The translations under genes were made by a program, and so were the position numbers. 64,000 nt of DNA, taken from Deltaproteobacteria bacterium. Its GTDB lineage: Bacteria > Desulfobacterota > DSM-4660 > Desulfatiglandales > HGW-15. Below the pieces are notes generated by a model that was given only the letters and a program-made list of their open reading frames with translations, did no database searches and had not been told where the DNA came from. The DNA lies in contig JAGVAP010000132.1 in assembly GCA_020060215.1 (NCBI GenBank), positions 215,725 to 279,724 on the forward strand. The letters are read 5' to 3'. Shown piece by piece: positions 15,010-24,332 of this stretch (its first letter is position 1; each line of letters opens with the position of its first letter).

Positions 15010-18000
15010 ATGAAAGAGGACAGGCCTACCCATGCCGACACCCCTTCCCTGAAGAACATACCCAGAAGCGATTCCGGCTTCGAGGCCCTCACGCCCTTTC
15101 GTACGTACCAGGAGCTGATGGGCCGGAAGGTCCGGGAGATCCTGCTTGTATCCAGCCCTTACGATGCCTTCATCCTGGAAGAGGATGTCAGTCTTGCCTC
15201 CAGGATCATCAACGAATATCGGGGCCTCAATCTGAGCCTGCCGCCTCGCGTCACGAGGGTATCCTCCCCCCGGGAGGCGATCAAGATGCTCTCCCTGCGG
15301 CCCTTCGACATGGCCATCACCATGCCTCACCTGGAGGAAGCGGATCCCTTCGTCTTTGGTGCGGAGATGAAGAAAATCCGTCCGGACATGCCGATCATCC
15401 TCCTCGCACACAGCCTGAGAGGCGTATATCCTCCCGGGGAGGAGGATCGAAGCGGGATCGACCGGGCCTTCCTGTGGTCCGGGAGCTCGGACCTGCTCCT
15501 CGCCTTGATCAAGAGTGCGGAAGATCGGATGAACATCGACCATGACACGCAGACAGCCAAGGTCCGCGTCCTGCTCCTCGTGGAGGATTCCCCGACGTAC
15601 TACTCATTCCTCCTTCCTCTCGTCTACCGCGAGATCGTCCGGCAGACCCAGGCGGTCCTCGAAGGGGGGCTGAACGAGGAACACCGACTGCTCACGATGA
15701 GGGCACGCCCAAAGATCCTCCTCGCGGTAAACTTCGAAGAGGCGATGGAGTACTATGAAAAGTACAGGCCGTACCTCTTCGGGATCATCTCCGATGCACG
15801 CTTTCCCAGGAACCGACGCATGGAAGAAGAGGGGGGAGTCCTGTTCCTCCGTCACGTCCGGCGTGAAATCCCCGATCTGCCTCTTCTTCTCATGAGCGCA
15901 AACCCGGAGAACAGGAAGAAGGCTGAAGCCGTTCCGGCCATCTTCCTGGACAAGAATTCGGCACACCTGCACGCGGAGATCCGGGACTTCTTCCTGCGAT
16001 ACCTGGGATTCGGGGAGTTCGCGTTCCGGATGCCCGACGGAAGAGAAGTGGGGAGGGCATCCACCTTGAGGGAGTTGCAGGATATGGTTGCCGCCATTCC
16101 CGACGAGAGCCTCTGGTACCATGCCAAGCGGAACCACTTCTCGAACTGGATCATGGCCCGGTCGGAGATCACCCTGGCGTCCCTCTTCCGGGAAGTCCAG
16201 GCATCCTGGTTCTCGAGTGCGGACGAATTGAGGAACTATATCATCTCGAGCATCCGCGCCTCCCGCAAGTGGCGCCAGAGAGGGGTGGTGGCCCAGTTCA
16301 ATCCCCGGAACTATGACGCCGAGGTGAACGATTTCGTCAGGACCGGCAGGGGTTCCATCGGAGGGAAGGCGCGAAGCCTCGCCTTCATGTCGGGGATGCT
16401 GAGGGATGAAGCGGAGATCTGCAAGACCTACCCGGGCACCAGGATCGAGATCCCCAAGACGTTCGTCATCACCACCGACGGCTTCGAATCCTTCATCGCC
16501 AAGAATCAGCTGCAGGGCTTTGCGGCGGATGATTCCCCCGACCGTGTCATCGCGGAAGCGTTTCTCCGCTCCGAGATGCCGGATTGGGTCACCGGGGAAC
16601 TGGCTTCCTATCTGTCCCTCACCCCCTGCCCTCTTTCGGTTCGATCCTCCAGTCTGCTCGAAGATGCACAGTTTCAGCCCTATGCCGGCCTCTATCAGAC
16701 CTTCATGCTCCCGAACAATCACCCGGATTTTTCTGTGAGGCTCGGGCAGCTGACGGCGGCGGTCAAACTCGTCTATGCCTCCACCTACTTCCAGGGGCCG
16801 AAGGCCTTCTCCAGGTCCGTTTCCCTGCAGCCCCAGGAGGAGAAAATGGCGGTGATCGTCCAGCAGCTGACGGGCGAGCGGTACGGGGATTACTTTTATC
16901 CGGCGGTTTCGGGAGTGGCCCAATCGCACAACTACTACCCCATTCCACCGATGAAACGGGAGGAGGGGGTCGCCTACATCGCGCTGGGTCTTGGGAAGAC
17001 CGTCATGGAAGGGGAAAAGGCCCTCCGCTTCTCTCCGAGATACCCGGAGAACCTGCCGCAGTTCTCTTCGGTGGAGGACATCCTGCGCAATGCACAGCGG
17101 TTCTTCTACGGTCTGGACATGAGGAACTCCCATGCACCGCAGGGCCTTCCACCCGACCTCGTGAGAAGAGAAGTGGATGAGGCCGCCTCCGAGTTCCCGG
17201 TGACCACCCTGGCCAGCACCTATGTCCCGGAGGAGCATCGGATCAGGGATACAGGGCACATGCCGGGTGCAAAGATCCTGACCTTCGCGCCCATCCTGAA
17301 GCACGATCGCTTCCCCCTGGCTCCCCTTCTGAGCGACCTTCTCGAGATAGGCCGCACCGGGATGGGTGCGCCCGTGGAGATCGAGTTTTCATTGAATTTA
17401 GGCACGGCCGAAGAGCCCAAGAAGGAGTTCTTCTTCCTCCAGATGAGACCCATGGCGGCCAGCAGCGGCCCCCTTGAGACGAAGATCGAGCCCCGTGAAG
17501 TCCAGGAAGCGATCTGCTACTCTACCCAGGCGCTCGGAAACGGGAGGAACAACAGAATCGCCGATATCGTATATGTCAGAAGATCCGAATTCAGGCCCGA
17601 GGAGACCAGTCGGGTCGCCCGGGAGATCGGGCTCTTGAACCATGGCCTCGTGAAGGAGGACCGCCCGTATCTCCTGGTCGGACCGGGGAGGTGGGGCTCT
17701 GCGGATCCCTGGCTCGGTATTCCCGTACAGTGGCCGGATATCTCGGGTGTCGGGGCGATGATCGAAATCCGTGACGAACAGATCAAGGCCGACCCTTCCC
17801 AGGGGACACATTTTTTCCAGAATATCGCCTCCCTGGGCATCCCCTACATCACGGTCACCGAGGGGTCGAGAGATTTCTTCCGGTGGGAGTGGGTCGACGC
17901 CCTTCCCGCCGTGGAGGAGACAAGGTTCCTCCGCCATGTCAGACTCGAAAGCGGAATGGCGATCAAGATCGACGGCAGGACCTCGGAGGGGATTATACGA

Positions 18001-18054
18001 ATGCGGAATGCGGAAGTCGAAAGACGGGAAGAAGATCTGCCACGAAGGGTCTGA
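15010..18054 (+). CDS. PEP/pyruvate-binding domain protein with N-terminal receiver-like domains
   Basis: The 1014-residue product starts with two response-regulator-like domains. The first (about 38-170) has lost the acidic pocket. The second (about 185-335) keeps VEDSP, SDARFP, LLMSAN and a late Lys, so it may be phosphorylatable. The rest (about 435-830) matches the ATP-grasp N-terminal domain of PEP synthase/pyruvate phosphate dikinase (GSIGGKARSLAFM, RSSSLLED). The phospho-histidine swivelling domain and the PEP/pyruvate barrel are absent, so it is not a complete dikinase. The last codons and the stop lie inside a CACGAAG palindromic repeat. Probably translated from a leaderless mRNA. 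The substrate is unknown. Confidence 0.75.
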   Translation: MKEDRPTHADTPSLKNIPRSDSGFEALTPFRTYQELMGRKVREILLVSSPYDAFILEEDVSLASRIINEYRGLNLSLPPRVTRVSSPREAIKMLSLRPFDMAITMPHLEEADPFVFGAEMKKIRPDMPIILLAHSLRGVYPPGEEDRSGIDRAFLWSGSSDLLLALIKSAEDRMNIDHDTQTAKVRVLLLVEDSPTYYSFLLPLVYREIVRQTQAVLEGGLNEEHRLLTMRARPKILLAVNFEEAMEYYEKYRPYLFGIISDARFPRNRRMEEEGGVLFLRHVRREIPDLPLLLMSANPENRKKAEAVPAIFLDKNSAHLHAEIRDFFLRYLGFGEFAFRMPDGREVGRASTLRELQDMVAAIPDESLWYHAKRNHFSNWIMARSEITLASLFREVQASWFSSADELRNYIISSIRASRKWRQRGVVAQFNPRNYDAEVNDFVRTGRGSIGGKARSLAFMSGMLRDEAEICKTYPGTRIEIPKTFVITTDGFESFIAKNQLQGFAADDSPDRVIAEAFLRSEMPDWVTGELASYLSLTPCPLSVRSSSLLEDAQFQPYAGLYQTFMLPNNHPDFSVRLGQLTAAVKLVYASTYFQGPKAFSRSVSLQPQEEKMAVIVQQLTGERYGDYFYPAVSGVAQSHNYYPIPPMKREEGVAYIALGLGKTVMEGEKALRFSPRYPENLPQFSSVEDILRNAQRFFYGLDMRNSHAPQGLPPDLVRREVDEAASEFPVTTLASTYVPEEHRIRDTGHMPGAKILTFAPILKHDRFPLAPLLSDLLEIGRTGMGAPVEIEFSLNLGTAEEPKKEFFFLQMRPMAASSGPLETKIEPREVQEAICYSTQALGNGRNNRIADIVYVRRSEFRPEETSRVAREIGLLNHGLVKEDRPYLLVGPGRWGSADPWLGIPVQWPDISGVGAMIEIRDEQIKADPSQGTHFFQNIASLGIPYITVTEGSRDFFRWEWVDALPAVEETRFLRHVRLESGMAIKIDGRTSEGIIRMRNAEVERREEDLPRRV

Positions 18055-18104
18055 GACACAAAGACACCCTATCCTCCTTGGTCTTCGTGTCTTGGCGGCG
18101 GGAT
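18039..18104. repeat. CACGAAG-family palindromic repeat
   Basis: Left arm GCCACGAAGGGTCTGAGACA and following bases to about 18069; right arm about 18078-18104 (TTGGTCTTCGTGTCTTGGCG). The left arm begins inside the upstream gene and supplies its last three codons and its TGA stop. Confidence 0.7.
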
Positions 18105-18147
18105 CTGGATTCGGCGTGGTGGAATTTAACTGCAACGATGGAGATGA

Positions 18148-19497
<1,350 letters not shown>

Positions 19498-19663
19498 TCA
19501 GACACGAGCCTCTTCCGAATTCCGCCTTTCCTCTTCCTTTTTTCTTCCAGGCGTCAGAAATCCGGCACAATCCCGTGTCGGCGTACGGAGACCATGTCAC
19601 CTCCCTCCTTGATCCTTCTCCTCAGGCCGATGAAATGCAAAGGATTTACGCCCTCCCGACCCC

Positions 19664-19679
19664 TGGCACGGTTCCTGCT
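19664..19679 (+). promoter_or_regulatory. sigma-54 (RpoN) type promoter
   Basis: TGGCACG-GTTC-CTGCT matches the consensus TGGCACG-N4-TTGCW at all but one base, with correct GG-to-GC spacing. It lies in the 212-bp gap after gdhA. Predicted +1 is near 19690, about 68 nt upstream of the kinase start at 19758. An enhancer-binding protein would be needed; none is encoded in the window. Confidence 0.6.
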
Positions 19680-19757
19680 TATCAAAACTGCGGCATAATC
19701 TAGCAATCCGTGCCCGCTCCCCATCCAAGGGAGAGGATCCGACAAAGAGGACGCGGG

Positions 19758-22748
19758 ATGATGGACTTGTTGAGATATCTGGGACTCGAAGGGGGGGAGG
19801 AACGGCCGGAGATCATCGAGGTCCGGTTCGGGCTGATGGACAAGATGCTGGGGGTCATCCTGGGGCTTGGATCTGTCGCGGTCATTCTGGGCTCGACCCA
19901 TGCCTATCTTCAGGACCGGCCGGTTTCCTCGATCCTTTATCTCTCTCTCTACGGCTTTGTGCTTGCCGCCTCTCTCTTCGCGAAGCGTGTTCACTTCACC
20001 GTCAGGTCCCTGCTCCTGGTCTCGGGGATGTTCACGATCTCGGTCGTATCCATCAGCAGGACGGGGCTTGGCGGAGTGAGCCTGCAGATCATGACCGCCG
20101 CCTGCGTGCTCAGTGCCGCTTTCTTGGGGAACAGGGCCGGATTGATGATGCTTGGACTGAGTCTGCTCACGGCCGTGGTGGTGGCCGGCGCCATGGTTCT
20201 GGGATGGATCCCCATGGCCGCCGCCCCCCTGGACAACCTCTCTCTGCTTTCCTGGGGAACGGCCATTGTTGCATTCGGCATGGTCACCCTGGGTCTGATC
20301 ATCGTGCCGCACATGTTCATTGCACGGCTGAGAGAGTCCCTGGAGATGGTGGAAAAGCACAGCGGCCGGCTCAAACGCTCCAACGACATCCTGAGAGATC
20401 AGATCAGGACCCGGAAGAAGGCCGAAAGGGCTCTTTGCGAGGCCTACGACATCATCAACAAGAGCCAGGCCGTCGCTTTCCTCTGGAGAAACGATGCCGG
20501 ATGGCCCGTGGAGTTTGTCTCGGAGAACGTCCAGGATCTTTTCGGATACTCAGCGGAGGAATTCATGTCCGGGAAGATCCTCTACAGCACGACCATCTTC
20601 GCCGAAGATCTCCCCCGGGTCGTATCGGAAGTGAAGGATCTCTCGGGAGACCGGGAGGTGGAGAGATTCACCCACCAGCCTTACAGGATCGTGACCAGGG
20701 AAGGTGCGGTCAAGTGGGTGGAAGACCGGACATACGCCCGAAGAGACCGCAACGGCCGGATCACCCACTACCAGGGGATCGTGCAGGACATCACCGAGCG
20801 CAAGAGGGCGGAGGAGGGTCTTCAGGAAAGCAACGCACAGTTCCGACTCATCTTCCAGACGATTCCCGATCCGGTCAACATCGTACGCGTACGCGACGGA
20901 ATCTGTCTGGACGTGAACGATCAGTTCGTGTCGGAGACCGGCTGGACACGGGAGGAGGTGATCGGGAAGAGGTTCAGTGACCTGAACATGTGGTGCCGCC
21001 CCCAGGACCGCGACCGGCTGATCGAATCCATATCCAGATCCGACCGGGCCCACAATCACGAGGCCATGTTCCGGCTGAAGAGCGGGGAGGTCATCACCGC
21101 GCTCCTCTCCGCCATATCCCTCAACATCGGGGGAGAACGGGTGATCGTCTCCATCACGCGGGATATCACCGAACGGGACCGCGCCCAGAGGGCGTTGAGG
21201 GAGTCCGAGGAGAAGTACCGGTTCATTGTGGACAACGCAAACGAGTGGATGATCCTCACGCAGCGGGGCAAGACCGTATTTGCGAACAAACAGGCGGTCG
21301 AACAATCCGGTTACTCCCTCGAAGAGCTGTCCAACTTGAGCATCGCCCAGCTCATTCACCCGGACGATCGAGAAGATGCGATGAGCCTTTATCAATCCAA
21401 GATGAAGGGCGGTCCCGGGAGGGCGGACTATGAATTCAGGCTCATCGGCAAGGCCGGAAACATCATCTGGGTGAGGATCAACTCTTTCGTGGTCAAATGG
21501 ATGGGAGAGCCGGCCCTCCTGACCTTCATGAACGATATCTCCAGGCAGAAGGCGGCGGAGGAGGAGAAGGAAAGGCTGCAGGCCCGCCTTCAGCGGGCGC
21601 AGAAGATGGAGGCGATCGGGACCCTTGCGGGCGGCGTGGCCCACGACCTGAACAACATCCTGTCAGGGATCGTGAGCTACCCCGACCTGCTGCTGATGCA
21701 GCTTCCGTCGGACAGTCCCCTGAGAAAACCCGTGACCACCATCCGGGAGTCCGGGAAGAGGGCCGCCGCCGTTGTGCAGGATCTGCTCACACTGGCCAGG
21801 CGGGGGCTGGCCGTGACCGAACCCGTAGACCTCAACAGGGTGATCGCCGATTTTCTGAAGAGCGCGGAGGTCGAAAGACTTCGAGCCAACCATCCGCAGG
21901 TCAGCATCGAGACCAGGCTGGACGACACCCTGCAAAACATCATGGGCTCTCCGGTTCACCTCCAGAAGACCCTCATGAACCTGGTGCTCAACGCGTTCGA
22001 GGCCATGCCCGGCGGCGGCACGGTCGGCATAGCCACCGAGAACCGACACCTAGAAAAATCCCTCAACGGCTACGATCATGTGCACGAGGGGGAGTACGTC
22101 ATGCTCAGGGTCTCGGATACGGGAATCGGGATATCCCCCGAGGAGCGGGAGAGGATCTTCGAGCCCTTCTACACCAAGAAGGCCATGGGGAGGAGCGGAA
22201 CCGGCCTGGGCATGGCGGTCGTGTGGGGCACGATCAAGGACCACAAGGGTTACATCGACGTGGAAAGCACCCAGGGCAGGGGGACCACCTTCATGCTCTA
22301 CTTCCCCGCCACACGGGAGGTTGCCAGGAGGGAGCCGGCGGCCACCTTCGATCATTACAGGGGACACGGCGAGACGATCATGATCGTCGACGACATGGAG
22401 GATCAGAGGGAAATCGCATCCACACTCCTTTCCAGATTGGGTTACACGGTCACGGCGGTCTCCAGCGGCGAGGAGGCGATCCGCCGGTTGGACGAAGAAC
22501 CTGCAGACCTTCTCGTCCTGGACATGATCATGGGCTGCGGCATGGACGGACTTGACACCTACAGGGAAATCCTTAAGATATTCCCTTCACAGAAAGCGAT
22601 CCTCGCGAGCGGATACTCGGAGACGGCGCGCGTGAAAGAAGCCCAGAGGCTGGGCGCGGGTCAGTACATCCGGAAGCCCTACACCCTTGAGAGGATCGGC
22701 ACGGCTGTTCGGAGCGAATTGGACAGAAGGGAAACCATAGCAGCTTGA
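19758..22748 (+). CDS. membrane hybrid histidine kinase (multi-PAS, HisKA, HATPase, receiver)
   Basis: About 996 residues. Several N-terminal membrane segments (about 30-205) are followed by a coiled linker and three PAS domains (about 230-345, 355-470, 475-595). Next come HisKA with the phospho-acceptor His in GGVAHDLNNIL (near 628), a HATPase_c domain with NAFEAMPGG and DTGIGI, and a C-terminal receiver (IVDDMEDQRE; phospho-Asp near 921 in LVLDMI). The start is placed at the first ATG of the ATGATG pair behind AGAGGA; a further 16 in-frame residues upstream from a GTG look non-native. Downstream of gdhA and a sigma-54-type promoter. The signal is unknown. Confidence 0.88.
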   Translation: MMDLLRYLGLEGGEERPEIIEVRFGLMDKMLGVILGLGSVAVILGSTHAYLQDRPVSSILYLSLYGFVLAASLFAKRVHFTVRSLLLVSGMFTISVVSISRTGLGGVSLQIMTAACVLSAAFLGNRAGLMMLGLSLLTAVVVAGAMVLGWIPMAAAPLDNLSLLSWGTAIVAFGMVTLGLIIVPHMFIARLRESLEMVEKHSGRLKRSNDILRDQIRTRKKAERALCEAYDIINKSQAVAFLWRNDAGWPVEFVSENVQDLFGYSAEEFMSGKILYSTTIFAEDLPRVVSEVKDLSGDREVERFTHQPYRIVTREGAVKWVEDRTYARRDRNGRITHYQGIVQDITERKRAEEGLQESNAQFRLIFQTIPDPVNIVRVRDGICLDVNDQFVSETGWTREEVIGKRFSDLNMWCRPQDRDRLIESISRSDRAHNHEAMFRLKSGEVITALLSAISLNIGGERVIVSITRDITERDRAQRALRESEEKYRFIVDNANEWMILTQRGKTVFANKQAVEQSGYSLEELSNLSIAQLIHPDDREDAMSLYQSKMKGGPGRADYEFRLIGKAGNIIWVRINSFVVKWMGEPALLTFMNDISRQKAAEEEKERLQARLQRAQKMEAIGTLAGGVAHDLNNILSGIVSYPDLLLMQLPSDSPLRKPVTTIRESGKRAAAVVQDLLTLARRGLAVTEPVDLNRVIADFLKSAEVERLRANHPQVSIETRLDDTLQNIMGSPVHLQKTLMNLVLNAFEAMPGGGTVGIATENRHLEKSLNGYDHVHEGEYVMLRVSDTGIGISPEERERIFEPFYTKKAMGRSGTGLGMAVVWGTIKDHKGYIDVESTQGRGTTFMLYFPATREVARREPAATFDHYRGHGETIMIVDDMEDQREIASTLLSRLGYTVTAVSSGEEAIRRLDEEPADLLVLDMIMGCGMDGLDTYREILKIFPSQKAILASGYSETARVKEAQRLGAGQYIRKPYTLERIGTAVRSELDRRETIAA

Positions 22749-23695
22749 TAACGCCGCCCCACCTGAGCCGCCCCTCCCGATTCTTCTTCATCGTCAATCC
22801 CCATGCCGGCAGGGGATCGGTCGGCCGGCAGTGGCCCCATATCCTCGAAGGAGCCCGGCAGCGCTTCGGTGATGTCGGTTTCAGCATCACGGGGGGACCC
22901 GGCGAGGCCGCTCTCTCCACCCGGCGCGCCCTCCTGGACGGCGCGGAGGTCATCGTCTGTGTCGGTGGGGACGGCACGCTGAATGAAGTCGTCACCGGGG
23001 TGATGGACGAGAAAATCCCCCTCCGTCCGAGTGCCATGCTCGGGCTCGTGCCGAACGGCACAGGTTGTGATTTCATCAAGACCGTCCGCATCCCCTCGGA
23101 TCCGGGAGAGGCCTTGGATGTGATCGCCGCCGCGCGCTTCCGGCCCCTCGACCTGGGGAGACTCGCCTACAGGGACCATCTGGGCCGGCCCGCCGTCCGC
23201 TATTTCCACAATGTGACGAGTTTCGGTCTGGGAGGCGAGGTCGACGAGCGGGTGAACAGGACGACCAAGGTCTTCGGAGGCTTTGTCTCTTTCTTCTGGG
23301 CGACCGTCATGACCGTCCTCCGGTACCGGGGGAAACGGGTCCTCCTGAGCATCGACGGATCCGAGGAGGAGCCTGTCACGGTCCTGAACGTCGTCATCGG
23401 AAACGGCCAGTACCATGGAGGCGGGATGTGGGTCGCCCCCGAGGCACGGGTGGACGACGGCCTTTTTCACGTCACCGTCATCGGGGACTTCTCCCTGCCC
23501 GAGATCTTTTTCCACTTCCCGAAGCTCTACAACGGGAAGCTGCTTCTCCTCCGGAAGGTCAGGGGAGTGACGGCAAAGAGGGTCGAGGCGCGGTCCCTGG
23601 AGCGGGTCCTCCTCGATGTGGACGGAGAGCAGCCGGGATCGCTCCCGGCGACTGCGGAGATAGTGAGGTCGGCGCTGCGCCTGATCGTCCCGTAG
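22745..23695 (+). CDS. diacylglycerol kinase family lipid kinase (YegS/BmrU-like)
   Basis: Predicted ATP-dependent lipid kinase of 316 residues. The DAGK catalytic domain has the nucleotide-binding VNPHAGRG (18-25) and GGDGTLNEV (74-82), plus the PNGTGCDF and GNGQYHGGG motifs. It likely phosphorylates diacylglycerol or a related lipid at the inner membrane. It starts with TTG overlapping the stop of the preceding kinase (TTGA), so translation is probably coupled. No membrane segments are present, as is usual for the soluble YegS-like group. Confidence 0.82.
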   Translation: MITPPHLSRPSRFFFIVNPHAGRGSVGRQWPHILEGARQRFGDVGFSITGGPGEAALSTRRALLDGAEVIVCVGGDGTLNEVVTGVMDEKIPLRPSAMLGLVPNGTGCDFIKTVRIPSDPGEALDVIAAARFRPLDLGRLAYRDHLGRPAVRYFHNVTSFGLGGEVDERVNRTTKVFGGFVSFFWATVMTVLRYRGKRVLLSIDGSEEEPVTVLNVVIGNGQYHGGGMWVAPEARVDDGLFHVTVIGDFSLPEIFFHFPKLYNGKLLLLRKVRGVTAKRVEARSLERVLLDVDGEQPGSLPATAEIVRSALRLIVP

Positions 23696-23719
23696 GAGAA
23701 CGGGCAGGGGAGAACGCCT

Positions 23720-24304
23720 ATGAAGAGGCCCCGAAGACTGAAGGAGCTCATTCAGGACAAACCGGTTCATGAGCGGCATGTCAAGATCCGGTCCTATCGC
23801 TTGGCTGACGAAAGGCTCGTGGTGGAAGGGGTGCTGAGAGACGACCAGCTCATTCCCGGTTACCGGTGGGATGGGCAGAGCCGCCCTCCGGGGGCGGTGC
23901 ACCGGATATGTGTCCGCATCCTGGTGGGGGGGTGGCCGCCGGAGATCCTGGATGCCGAGGCGGAGATGCCGAAGATACCGCATGAACTCTGCCCCACGAC
24001 CCTGGGTTCGGTGCAGAAGATCATAGGGATGAAGATCACGGCCGGGTTCAGCAGCGAAGTCCGCAAACGGCTGGGCGGCATCCGCGGCTGCGCCCACATG
24101 ACCTACCTCATCACGGCCATGGGGCCGGCGGCCCTCCACGGATACTGGACCATGAAGTCCAGGAATCCGCAACCGATTCCGGAGAGCATGGAGGAGTTCA
24201 CGGGACTGCCCGCCCTGATCAACTCATGCGCCCTGTGGGCGAAAGACGGCCCCATGATCCGGCACATCAGGGAGACCATCGAAACCAAGACGGGAAAGGT
24301 TTGA
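23720..24304 (+). CDS. DUF2889 family protein
   Basis: A 194-residue soluble protein. It resembles the DUF2889 family in its conserved 'D-G-x-x-R-P-P-G-x-x-H' region (WDGQSRPPGAVHR) and the Cys-containing segment RGCAHMTYLI, followed by a late INSCALW. No function is established for the family. It lies 24 nt downstream of the lipid kinase and is probably co-transcribed. It converges with glnD, whose coding end is only 28 nt away. Confidence 0.7.
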   Translation: MKRPRRLKELIQDKPVHERHVKIRSYRLADERLVVEGVLRDDQLIPGYRWDGQSRPPGAVHRICVRILVGGWPPEILDAEAEMPKIPHELCPTTLGSVQKIIGMKITAGFSSEVRKRLGGIRGCAHMTYLITAMGPAALHGYWTMKSRNPQPIPESMEEFTGLPALINSCALWAKDGPMIRHIRETIETKTGKV

Positions 24305-24332
24305 TGACAACCTGGGTCTTCTCCTCTTCCCG

